Below are positions 1 through 6,418 of a stretch of DNA of 11,288 bases, one piece after another; position 1 is the first letter of the stretch, and every line of letters starts with the position of its first letter. This stretch comes from Paludibacteraceae bacterium. Lineage in GTDB: Bacteria > Bacteroidota > Bacteroidia > Bacteroidales > Paludibacteraceae. The position numbers and the translations under genes were made by a program. The stretch is from assembly GCA_017550055.1 (NCBI GenBank), contig JAFYMM010000010.1:1-11288 (forward strand), written 5' to 3'. The notes under the pieces were generated by a model. The model saw only the letters and a list, made by a program, of their open reading frames with translations, did not search any database and had not been told where the DNA came from.

Positions 1-1
1 C

Positions 2-208
2 CTTTCTCACAGCCGTATCCACGAAGACGTAGCTAAAGCTGCTGCTGAAGAAGCTGCTGCTGCTGAGAAAAAAGCTGTGAAAGCTGCTAAAGAAGAAATG
101 CCAACTGTAGAAAAAACTACTCTCGGCGACATCGACGCTCTTTCTGATCTCAAAAACCAAATGATCGAAGATGCTAAAGCAGCCCTCGAAGCTAAAGAAA
201 ACAAATAA
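2..208 (+). CDS. 3' end of an unidentified Ala/Lys/Glu-rich protein (partial)
   Basis: The frame starting at base 2 is open to a TAA at 206-208 and gives the last 68 residues of a protein whose start lies outside the window. The first half of the tail is dominated by Ala, Lys and Glu and should be helical. The last part reads ...DIDALSDLKNQMIEDAKAAL... and ends in KENK. Codons are strongly biased (GCT for Ala, GAA, AAA, ATC, CTC), unlike the TCG- and ATA-rich genes downstream, which suggests high expression. A strong terminator follows at 281-318, so this ends a transcription unit. Charged helical C-terminal extensions of this kind occur on some Bacteroidetes ribosomal proteins (for example S16), but no core domain is visible here. 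I do not assign a function. The minus-strand frame over the same bases is a low-complexity shadow. Confidence 0.8.
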   Translation, partial: LSHSRIHEDVAKAAAEEAAAAEKKAVKAAKEEMPTVEKTTLGDIDALSDLKNQMIEDAKAALEAKENK

Positions 209-214
209 TTAAAC

Positions 215-243
215 GTCAACAGTCGACAGTCAACGGTCAACAG
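215..243. repeat. Heptamer tandem repeat, GTCAACA type
   Basis: Just after the stop codon of the first gene the sequence runs in 7-base units: GTCAACA, GTCGACA, GTCAACG, GTCAACA. It lies between the stop codon and the terminator, so it is in the 3' untranslated part of the transcript. The same unit type recurs at 6352-6372 and in related forms at 522-570 and 11107-11163. Confidence 0.8.
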
Positions 244-280
244 ACCCGCGACACCGAAAATTTGACTAAATTATATTTCC

Positions 281-318
281 AACCGATTCACACCCAAAAG
301 TGAGTCGGTTGTTTTTTT
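281..318 (+). terminator. Intrinsic terminator of the upstream gene
   Basis: An 11-bp stem pairs AACCGATTCAC (281-291) with GTGAGTCGGTT (300-310), with one T-G wobble. The loop is 8 nt, and G then seven T follow at 312-318. This is a standard Rho-independent terminator. It separates the upstream gene from the TetR promoter region. Confidence 0.9.
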
Positions 319-384
319 ATGTCTACTACTCTATTTGCGCCAAAATCCATAAGTGCAACATGCCAACAACACCCCCCAAATGCC

Positions 385-416
385 CCTTTTTCTTAACCAA
401 AGAAAAAGGATTTTTT
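385..416 (+). other. A/T-rich hairpin with T-run carrying one TTAACCAAAG copy
   Basis: CCTTTTTCTT (385-394) pairs perfectly with AAGAAAAAGG (400-409) across a 5-nt loop, followed by A and six T (411-416). It resembles a weak second terminator. The loop and its edges contain TTAACCAAAG (393-402), the decamer that is tandemly repeated at 467-492, so it may instead be an upstream regulator-binding site. Apart from this hairpin, the 13-bp repeat and the promoter, I see nothing in 319-505: no credible coding frame and no RNA gene. Confidence 0.5.
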
Positions 417-466
417 GTATACTCTCATAAACCACTATCACACAACACAATAAAATAGTATGAAAT

Positions 467-492
467 TTAACCAAAGTTTTTAACCAAAGTTT
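467..492 (+). promoter_or_regulatory. Tandem 13-bp direct repeat upstream of the TetR gene; candidate operator
   Basis: TTAACCAAAGTTT occurs twice with no gap (467-479 and 480-492), directly upstream of the -7 element and across the expected -33 position. Extended to 479-494, the second copy matches the perfect palindrome TGAAACTAAAGTTTCA at 4341-4356 at 13 of 16 bases. This is where a TetR-family regulator would be expected to bind and control its own operon. Binding itself is inferred. Confidence 0.55.
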
Positions 493-505
493 CAAATTTT
501 ATTTA

Positions 506-513
506 TACCTTTG
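506..513 (+). promoter_or_regulatory. Bacteroidetes -7 promoter element of the TetR-ABC exporter operon
   Basis: TACCTTTG matches the Bacteroidetes -7 consensus TAnnTTTG exactly. Transcription would start near 518-524, about 55 bases before the ATG at 577. No good TTTG-type -33 box is present at the usual spacing. That position is occupied by the second 13-bp repeat. Confidence 0.7.
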
Positions 514-521
514 CTTTTGCA

Positions 522-570
522 GACAACAATCAACAGACCATTAACTTTAAACTGTAGAGTATAGACTTTA
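522..570 (+). repeat. Degenerate heptamer array forming the operon's 5' leader
   Basis: From the probable transcription start to just before the ATG, the sequence reads in register as seven 7-base units: GACAACA, ATCAACA, GACCATT, AACTTTA, AACTGTA, GAGTATA, GACTTTA. Units are degenerate, but the period holds over 49 bases with no gap. The arrangement mirrors 11107-11163 on the other strand. Confidence 0.6.
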
Positions 571-576
571 ATTATT

Positions 577-1164
577 ATGTCAACCGAACAAAAAATCATT
601 ACCGCAGCAATGAAAGTGTTCAAAGAGAAGGGCTTTGATGCTGCTCGTGCACGCGATATCGCGGCTGAGGCTGGTGTAACGCACGCCCTAATCAACTACC
701 ACTTTGGCAACAAAGAGAATCTATTCAACATTGTGATGAAGCAGACGCTGGTCAACTTCAGCAATCACATGGTAGACATTCTCAACAACCCCGCGACTAC
801 CTACAAAGAGAAAATATCAATTCTTATTGATAATTTCAACCATCTCATTACGCACGACCCTCAATTGGTTGAGTTTTTTCTCACTCAAATTATCAACAAC
901 CGAGATGTCTTCGCCAAAGAGGTCAACCCCAAAGAGAAGATATTAGGTTCGCTATTCTTCAAGAAACTCATCGAGGCTGGCTACTCGCCCGAACAATCTA
1001 TCAACCTATACATCAATTTCATTGGCATGCTACTTGTTACAATCATAGGGCGACCTATGATTCAACAGGCAAACGATATGTCGGACACCGACTACACCGC
1101 ATTCATCAACCAACGCGCCAAAATGATACCTTCGTGGCTCGAACAGATGTTTAACCTGAAATAA
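577..1164 (+). CDS. TetR-family transcriptional regulator (CecR/YbiH-like position)
   Basis: This 195-residue protein has the TetR layout: an N-terminal three-helix DNA-binding domain and a helical ligand/dimer domain. The helix-turn-helix lies at about residues 26-45 (ARDIAAEAGVTHALINYHFG), followed by the typical NKENLF. The rest lacks recognisable motifs, as is normal for the ligand domain, so the inducer cannot be predicted. It is the first gene of the operon, 8 bp before the outer-membrane factor gene. In enterobacteria the TetR regulator CecR (YbiH) precedes the homologous ybhGFSR genes, so by analogy this is the local repressor. Candidate operators are the repeats at 467-492 and the palindrome at 4341-4356. 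The ATG at 577 is chosen because the TetR fold begins at once and no upstream start is in frame after the promoter. Confidence 0.92.
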   Translation: MSTEQKIITAAMKVFKEKGFDAARARDIAAEAGVTHALINYHFGNKENLFNIVMKQTLVNFSNHMVDILNNPATTYKEKISILIDNFNHLITHDPQLVEFFLTQIINNRDVFAKEVNPKEKILGSLFFKKLIEAGYSPEQSINLYINFIGMLLVTIIGRPMIQQANDMSDTDYTAFINQRAKMIPSWLEQMFNLK

Positions 1165-1172
1165 CAAAATAT

Positions 1173-2456
1173 ATGAAAAAATTTCTCCTTCTGCTATCAG
1201 CCTTTCTGCTACTTACGCAGAGCACAATAGCCATCACCCTCGACGAATGCTACCAAAAAGCAAGGGCCAACTACCCTCTCATCCAGCAATATCAGCTCAC
1301 CGAACGACTAAAAGAGTACTCGTTCACCAATGCTTCGTCGGCATGGATACCGCAACTAATACTCTCGGGACAAGCCACTTACCAAAGTGCGGTGACCGAA
1401 TTTCCCGACGAGATGACTGCTATGTACGAAAAGGTTGGACTCGACATTCATGGCCTCAGTCGCGACCAATACAAACTCATGCTCGCTCTCACGCAAACCA
1501 TTTGGGATGGTGGCACTAGCAAGGCGCAAAAGGATATTGCTCGCGCCGATGCCGCGATTGCTAATCTGCAAATAGAGAAAGAACTTGATGCCCTCAACTC
1601 GCGCATCAACCAAATATATTTTGGTATTCTCGTGCTTACCGAAAATCTGCAAACCAACCTCTACATGGACACTCTGCTCCAAAACAACCTCAAGCAGATG
1701 CAGTCGGCCCTCGCAAATGGTGTGGTGATGCAGTCGGACTTCGACCAAATCAAGGTAGAAATTCTCACTCTCCGCCAACAACGCACTCAACTCACTCATG
1801 CTATCGCTGCCTACCGACAAGTGCTCGCGCTCTTCATTGGCGAGGCAATTGCCGACACGGAAGCGTTCATTCGCCCTGCTGTGCCTATGATTGACAAAAA
1901 GACGAATAATCGTGCCGAACTACGACTTTTCGATGCTCAAATTGCTAAGAATGAGGCTCAACGCCGACAAATCAACTCGCTCGTCATGCCTCGCTTCGAC
2001 CTCTTTGCACAAGGTTGGTATGGTCGTCCTGGTCTCAATCTCTTCGACGATATGATTAACAACGACTTCTCGTTCAACGCCATAGCGGGCGTGCGTCTCA
2101 ATTGGAATATCTCGGGACTATACACCCACAAAAATCGTCTCAATCAACTCAAAACTGCCAACGATGCCATCGAGGTGCAACGCAACACCTTCCTCTGGAA
2201 TCTCAACATACAGCAGTCGCAAATCGAACAAGAAATTGAGAAGATGGCGCAACTCAATGCCGACGACAACGAGATTGTTGCCCTCCGCAAATCTATACGC
2301 CAAGCTTCGGAATCGAAATACCAAAATGGCACTATCACCATGTCGGAACTCTTGCGCGACATCACCAACGAAAACAACGCAATACAAACGCGTACACTCC
2401 ACGAACTCGATTTACTCAGAAACATATATGACCTTAAATTAACTCTTAATCAATAA
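1173..2456 (+). CDS. TolC-like outer-membrane efflux factor (OEP family)
   Basis: The 427-residue protein starts with a Sec signal peptide (hydrophobic residues 4-16, likely cleavage after STIA at residue 20). The mature start ITLDECYQKARANYP is typical of the outer-membrane efflux family. There is no lipobox Cys, so it is not a NodT-type lipoprotein. Long helical segments and the paired SxxxPQLxLSG and MPRFDLFAQGWYG stretches (about residues 56-66 and 272-284) fit the family's internal duplication. Length is near the usual 430-480. It should form the trimeric outer-membrane and periplasmic duct. It lies 8 bp after the TetR gene and 6 bp before the adaptor gene, so these are surely cotranscribed. 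Enterobacterial ybhGFSR operons have no such gene, so this version carries its own channel. Confidence 0.92.
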   Translation: MKKFLLLLSAFLLLTQSTIAITLDECYQKARANYPLIQQYQLTERLKEYSFTNASSAWIPQLILSGQATYQSAVTEFPDEMTAMYEKVGLDIHGLSRDQYKLMLALTQTIWDGGTSKAQKDIARADAAIANLQIEKELDALNSRINQIYFGILVLTENLQTNLYMDTLLQNNLKQMQSALANGVVMQSDFDQIKVEILTLRQQRTQLTHAIAAYRQVLALFIGEAIADTEAFIRPAVPMIDKKTNNRAELRLFDAQIAKNEAQRRQINSLVMPRFDLFAQGWYGRPGLNLFDDMINNDFSFNAIAGVRLNWNISGLYTHKNRLNQLKTANDAIEVQRNTFLWNLNIQQSQIEQEIEKMAQLNADDNEIVALRKSIRQASESKYQNGTITMSELLRDITNENNAIQTRTLHELDLLRNIYDLKLTLNQ

Positions 2457-2462
2457 TTTAAT

Positions 2463-3356
2463 ATGAAAAGAATAGTTTTTGCACTTGCCACTGTGGCGCT
2501 ACTTGCTGCTTGCAATTCTAATAAAAGTAAATACGATACCGAAGGCTTTTTCGAATCGACCGAAATAACTATTTCGGCACAAGCCTCTGGCAATATCATG
2601 GCTCTCGACATCCGCGAGGGCGACAATATCGATGAGGATGTTGTGGTGGGCTATATCGATACTACACAACTCCACCTCAGCAAATTGCAACTTGCCAAAA
2701 ATGTGGAGTCAATCAACAGCAATCGTCCTGACATCAAAAAGCAAATTGCTTCGCTCGAATCGCAAATCAAGAAACTGACCAAAGAGCGCTCTCGCATCGA
2801 GAATATGTTGCGCGATGGTGCTGCTACCACCAAACAACTCGACGACATCGAATCGCAAATCGAAATTGTCAACAATCAGTTGGAGGCCCAAAAATCGTCG
2901 CTCACTAAATCGACTCTCAGCCTCGATGCCCAAACTCTCAGCATCGAAACTCAAATCGACATAATTGATGATAAATTGGAGAAGAGCAAAATCAAATCGC
3001 CTATCGCTGGCACGGTTTTAACCAAATATGCGCAGGCTGGCGAATTCACTGCTGTGGGCAAACCTCTATTCAAAATTGCCGACCTCGAGAATGTCTATCT
3101 TCACGCTTATGTAACTTCGGCTCAACTAAGCAACATCAAACTTGGCGACAAGGTGACTGTGTGTGCCGACTTCGGTGGCGACAATATTCGCGAGTATAGT
3201 GGCACTATCGAGTGGATTGCTGCGAAGAGCGAATTCACCCCTAAAAATATTCAAACCGACAACGAACGCGAAAATCTCGTTTATGCCATCAAGGTGGCTG
3301 TAGCAAATGATGGATATATCAAACTTGGTATGTATGGCGGAATCAAATTTCAATAA
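2463..3356 (+). CDS. HlyD/MFP-family periplasmic adaptor lipoprotein (YbhG-like)
   Basis: This 297-residue protein has a lipoprotein signal with lipobox LLAAC, lipidated Cys at residue 17. The lipoyl half-motifs are at about residues 38-70 (SAQASGNIMALDIREGDNI) and 178-207 (IKSPIAGTVLTKYAQAGE). They flank a coiled-coil hairpin at about 75-172, rich in Gln, Lys, Leu and Ile. The hairpin tip has RIENMLRDGAATTKQLD (111-127), resembling the RxxxLxxxxxxS pattern used by adaptors to dock on TolC, with Thr in place of Ser. A short beta-barrel domain ends the protein. It should bridge the inner-membrane ABC transporter and the outer-membrane channel encoded upstream. Its 3' end overlaps the next gene, which favours translational coupling. 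By gene order and architecture it is the counterpart of YbhG. Confidence 0.93.
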   Translation: MKRIVFALATVALLAACNSNKSKYDTEGFFESTEITISAQASGNIMALDIREGDNIDEDVVVGYIDTTQLHLSKLQLAKNVESINSNRPDIKKQIASLESQIKKLTKERSRIENMLRDGAATTKQLDDIESQIEIVNNQLEAQKSSLTKSTLSLDAQTLSIETQIDIIDDKLEKSKIKSPIAGTVLTKYAQAGEFTAVGKPLFKIADLENVYLHAYVTSAQLSNIKLGDKVTVCADFGGDNIREYSGTIEWIAAKSEFTPKNIQTDNERENLVYAIKVAVANDGYIKLGMYGGIKFQ

Positions 3357-4278
3357 TCTACCTCACGATGCTATTGTGGTCGAGGGTGTCTCTAAACAGT
3401 TTGGCAATATAACTGCTGTCGACAATCTCTCGTTCACCGTGCCTCGTGGCGAATTGTTTGGCATCATCGGTCCCGACGGAGCAGGCAAGACTACCCTTTT
3501 TCGCCTACTCACCTCGCTCATGCATCCTACCGTGGGCAATGCCTATGTCGACGGACTACACACGGTGCGTGACTACAAACTGATTCGCCAGCGCGTGGGC
3601 TATATGCCTGGCAAGTTTTCGCTCTACCAAGATATGTCGGTGCGCGAGAATCTCGAGTTCTTCGCCTCGGTGTTTGGCACTACTATCGAAGAAAATTACG
3701 AACTCATCAAGGATATATATTGCCGACTCGAACCTTTTGCCGACCGCAAGGCTGGCAAACTATCTGGCGGTATGAAGCAGAAATTAGCACTCTGTTGCGC
3801 CCTCATCCATGCCCCCTCGGTGCTCTTTCTCGACGAACCTACTACGGGTGTCGACCCTTCGTCGCGTCGCGAATTTTGGGATATGCTCACTCGCCTGCGC
3901 GAGCACAATATCACTATCATTGTGTCGACTGCCTATATGGACGAGGCTTCGCGTTGCGACCGTGTAGCGATGATGAACAATGGGCGATTTATATCTACTG
4001 ATACTCCATTTAACATAATTCGCAAGTTCGATAAGACCCTACTCGCCATTCGTACCGACAATATGTTCCAACTGCTCAACGACATTCGTAGTCTCAATTT
4101 TGTCGACTCGTGCTACACTTTTGGCGAGTACCATCACGCAACTATCAATCAGCAAGTAGGCGACAATATCAAGGAGAAGATGGAGCAAATACTCACCTCT
4201 CAGTACCACCACACCAACCTACACATCAACGAATGCACCCCAACCCTCGAAGATTGTTTTATACTATATAGCAGATAA
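3334..4278 (+). CDS. ABC transporter ATPase 1, N-terminal YbhF half; degenerate Q- and H-loops
   Basis: An ABC ATPase resembling the N-terminal half of E. coli YbhF: Walker A GPDGAGKT, canonical signature LSGGMKQKL, Walker B VLFLDEPTTGVDP, and a C-terminal INECTPTLEDCFI like YbhF's INETTPRFEDAFI. Numbered from ATG 3334 (314 residues), these lie at about 46-53, 143-151, 163-175 and 298-310. The Q-loop Gln is Gly (YMPGKF, codon 3610-3612) and the H-loop His is Ala (VSTAYMDEA, codon 3931-3933). The site built on its own Walker motifs is therefore probably weak. The signature can still serve the partner ATPase. The ATG at 3334 leaves a normal short N-terminus. An in-frame ATG pair at 3307/3310, behind AAGGTGG, would add 9 or 8 residues and is possible. 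Either start overlaps the adaptor gene. Confidence 0.93.
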   Translation: MAESNFNNLPHDAIVVEGVSKQFGNITAVDNLSFTVPRGELFGIIGPDGAGKTTLFRLLTSLMHPTVGNAYVDGLHTVRDYKLIRQRVGYMPGKFSLYQDMSVRENLEFFASVFGTTIEENYELIKDIYCRLEPFADRKAGKLSGGMKQKLALCCALIHAPSVLFLDEPTTGVDPSSRREFWDMLTRLREHNITIIVSTAYMDEASRCDRVAMMNNGRFISTDTPFNIIRKFDKTLLAIRTDNMFQLLNDIRSLNFVDSCYTFGEYHHATINQQVGDNIKEKMEQILTSQYHHTNLHINECTPTLEDCFILYSR

Positions 4279-4486
4279 TATTTTTTCAGACAGAATGACA
4301 GAAAGACATAATCTTTAATATTTTTTTACACATGCCTCGCTGAAACTAAAGTTTCATCTTGGCAAAATAATGACAAATTTTAAGTTACATTTATAAAATA
4401 TGTCATTAGTGTCGAGATTTTTACATAGTAAAAAGCAAGACCATTATGTAAGAAAAATATGTTCTTATGTCATTATGTCTAAAAAT
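4276..4486. repeat. Imperfect inverted-repeat spacer between the two ATPase genes (MITE-like)
   Basis: The left end AGACAGAATGACAGAA... (4288-4311) and the reverse complement of the right end AGACATAATGACATAA... (4457-4480) match at 19 of 24 positions, and flanking T/A runs partly pair too. Both ends have an 8-bp internal period. Inside lie a perfect palindrome (4341-4356) and a stem of 15-bp arms with one mismatch (4368-4382 with 4394-4408). TAATATTTTTT is directly repeated at 4276-4286 and 4316-4326. No coding frame over 10 codons, clear promoter or G+C-rich terminator stem is visible. It could be a decayed miniature element or a regulatory leader. Confidence 0.5.
4341..4356. promoter_or_regulatory. 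Perfect 16-bp palindrome, candidate TetR-family operator
   Basis: TGAAACT-AA-AGTTTCA is a perfect 7+2+7 palindrome, of the size and symmetry used by TetR-family dimers. Thirteen of 16 bases match 479-494 at the TetR gene's own promoter, with AAAGTTTCA shared exactly. It could let the operon's regulator act on the second half of the operon. No TAnnTTTG element is visible between it and the ATG at 4504, so its role is uncertain. Confidence 0.45.
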
Positions 4487-4503
4487 AAACAACAAATCTA
4501 ACA

Positions 4504-5235
4504 ATGAACGTCATAGAAGTCAGAAATTTAGTAAAGAAGTTTGGCGATTTCACTGCCGTAAACAACATATCATTCGATGTGCACAAGGGCGAGATATTCG
4601 GCTTTCTTGGCGCTAATGGTGCTGGCAAAACCACTGCCATGCGCATGCTATGCGGTCTGAGCACTCCTACTGCTGGCGAGGGGCGCGTAGCTGGTTACGA
4701 CATTTGGACCGAAGCCGAACTCATCAAACGCAATATTGGCTATATGAGTCAACGATTCTCGCTCTACAACGACCTGAGTGTCATCGACAATATCAAGTTC
4801 TTTGCAGGCATATATGGTGTGGACAAAACCACCATGCAACGCCGTAGCAATGAACTACTTGCCCGCCTCAATCTCGAAAAAGAGCGCAACCTAATGGTCG
4901 AATCATTGCCTCAAGGGTGGAAACAGAAGTTGGCTTTTTCGATTGCCATATTCCACAACCCTCAAATCGTATTTCTCGACGAACCAACAGGCGGTGTCGA
5001 TCCCGAAACTCGCCGTCAGTTTTGGGAAATGATATACGAAGCAGCCAACCAAGGTATTACCATATTCGTTACAACCCACTACATGGACGAAGCTGAATAT
5101 TGCAATCGTGTGTCGATGATGGTCGATGGTCGTATCGAGGCTCTTGACTCGCCTGCGATGCTCAAAAGCAGATACAATGCCTCATCGATGTCGGATGTTT
5201 TTGATATTATTGCCCGAGGAGAAACCAATTTATAG
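4504..5235 (+). CDS. ABC transporter ATPase 2, C-terminal YbhF half; degenerate signature
   Basis: This 243-residue ABC ATPase resembles the C-terminal half of YbhF: KKFGDFTAVNN at the start, Walker A GANGAGKT (36-43), Q-loop Gln 83 (YMSQRFSLY), Walker B IVFLDEPTGGVDP (155-167) and TTHYMDEAEYC with H-loop His 192. The signature is LPQGWKQKL (135-143) instead of LSGGQ. YbhF's second half has a similar LPLGFKQ, so this is a family trait and not a sequencing error. Its own nucleotide pocket is complete and would pair with the good LSGG of ATPase 1, while its poor signature faces ATPase 1's defective pocket. It follows a 225-bp spacer and lies 8 bp before the first permease gene, so it is cotranscribed with the permeases. 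Confidence 0.94.
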   Translation: MNVIEVRNLVKKFGDFTAVNNISFDVHKGEIFGFLGANGAGKTTAMRMLCGLSTPTAGEGRVAGYDIWTEAELIKRNIGYMSQRFSLYNDLSVIDNIKFFAGIYGVDKTTMQRRSNELLARLNLEKERNLMVESLPQGWKQKLAFSIAIFHNPQIVFLDEPTGGVDPETRRQFWEMIYEAANQGITIFVTTHYMDEAEYCNRVSMMVDGRIEALDSPAMLKSRYNASSMSDVFDIIARGETNL

Positions 5236-5243
5236 TCCCCCCT

Positions 5244-6350
5244 ATGAAAGAATTCAATGCATTTATAAAGAAGGAGTTTTATCATATCTTTCGCGACACT
5301 CGCACTCTGATGATACTCATCCTACTACCGATTATACTGATTATGCTATTCAGTTTTGCTATATCGGTCGAGATTCGCAATGTCAACATTGGTATATTGG
5401 CACCTACGAATAATAACTCTATCAATCAGTTAGCTCGCAAAATCGAAACGAGCGAATATTTCAGAATAACCCATTGGCTCAATTCGCCAAACGAGATTAA
5501 TGACCTCATGCGCGCCAACGAGGTGGACCTCGTGCTCGCGTTTGGCGACCATTTCGACCAACGCATGCTATCTGCCGATGGGGCTCAGTTGGGCATCGTG
5601 ATAGATGGGTCAAACCCCAACAATGCATCGATGGAGATGATGTATCTGATGGGTCTGCTGCAATCGTATTTCAGCGAAAAAGCATCGGTGCTACCCTCTT
5701 CGGCAGGCTCGCTTACGACCAACGTGCGCATGCTCTATAATCCACAATCGCGCAGTGCCTACAACTTTGCGCCTGGCATTATGGGACTCATTCTCATACT
5801 TATATGCGCGCTGATGACCTCCGTATCTATCGTGCGCGAAAAGGAGATGGGCACTATGGAGGTGCTACTCATATCGCCAGTCAAGCCCATCCACATCATC
5901 CTTGCCAAGATGATACCTTACCTAATAATTTCGTGCTTTGTGCTTGGCATAATCCTCACCCTTTCGTTCACCGTACTCGGAATACCTATGCTTGGCACTT
6001 TGCATTGGATTATACTTGTGTCGCTCGTCTACATCCTACTTGCACTCTCAATCGGATTATTTGTTTCCAATATGGTCGATTCGCAACTCGTAGCTACCCT
6101 CATCTGTGCAGTTGTGTTCATGATGCCTATCCTGCTACTCAGCGGAATGCTATTCCCAATCGAAAGTATGCCTCAATTCTTCCAAGTAGTGTCCAACATC
6201 ATACCTGCACGATGGTATATATCGGCCATCAAAAAACTTATGATTCAAGGCGTTGAGTTCCAGTTCGTACTCAAAGAGTTCATCATCCTCTGCGGCATGA
6301 CTTTACTGCTCATCACCGCATCACTCAAAAAATTCAAAGAGTTTATATAA
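5244..6350 (+). CDS. ABC-2 type permease 1 (YbhS-like)
   Basis: This 368-residue inner-membrane protein is of the ABC-2 long type. There is one N-terminal membrane segment (about 21-40), then a large periplasmic domain (about 41-175). Five further segments follow near 178-197, 222-245, 252-274, 283-304 and 343-361. The cytoplasmic coupling stretch VREKEMGTMEVLLISPVKP (197-215) and the late NIIPARWYISAIK (318-330) are family hallmarks. The GTMEVLL and IIPARW stretches and the AKMIPYL that follows resemble YbhS more than YbhR. It should pair with the second permease to form the export path powered by the two ATPases. Length is within the usual 360-380. Confidence 0.93.
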   Translation: MKEFNAFIKKEFYHIFRDTRTLMILILLPIILIMLFSFAISVEIRNVNIGILAPTNNNSINQLARKIETSEYFRITHWLNSPNEINDLMRANEVDLVLAFGDHFDQRMLSADGAQLGIVIDGSNPNNASMEMMYLMGLLQSYFSEKASVLPSSAGSLTTNVRMLYNPQSRSAYNFAPGIMGLILILICALMTSVSIVREKEMGTMEVLLISPVKPIHIILAKMIPYLIISCFVLGIILTLSFTVLGIPMLGTLHWIILVSLVYILLALSIGLFVSNMVDSQLVATLICAVVFMMPILLLSGMLFPIESMPQFFQVVSNIIPARWYISAIKKLMIQGVEFQFVLKEFIILCGMTLLLITASLKKFKEFI

Positions 6351-6351
6351 A

Positions 6352-6418
6352 GTCAACAGACAACAGTCAACAGTCTGTAATCTTGAGCGTAGCAAAAAAT
6401 CTATAATCTGTAATCTAA
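6352..6418 (+). repeat. Heptamer repeat spacer between the permease genes
   Basis: After the stop of permease 1 come GTCAACA, GACAACA, GTCAACA, GTCTGTA, ATCTTGA in 7-base register. After a short break come AATCTAT, AATCTGT, AATCTAA (6398-6418), ending 2 bases before the ATG at 6421. TCTGTAATCT is repeated exactly at 6374-6383 and 6407-6416. No promoter or terminator is evident, so the spacer is probably transcribed as part of the operon. Confidence 0.7.

Noticed and set aside
2..208. Assigning the first fragment to ribosomal protein S16 or S2
   Set aside because: Only a charged helical tail is visible. Composition and codon bias fit a highly expressed protein, but no core-domain residues are present to identify it.
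215..570. Possible CRISPR or attachment-site repeats
   Set aside because: Units are only 7 bp (or a 13-bp tandem pair), with no spacers of constant length and no cas, integrase or tRNA sequence in the window.
1356..1820. 154-residue minus-strand open frame opposite the outer-membrane factor gene
   Set aside because: It is the antisense of a well-supported gene in a tight operon, with no motif or promoter of its own.
4279..4503. Hidden small gene or decayed coding linker between the ATPase halves
   Set aside because: Only frames of under 10 codons exist, and ATPase 1 already ends with the family's normal C-terminal motif, so no coding remnant is needed.
4906..4920. LPQGW signature in ATPase 2 as a sequencing error or pseudogene sign
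   Set aside because: The rest of the gene is intact and the same position is degenerate (LPLGF) in the second half of E. coli YbhF, so it is a family trait.
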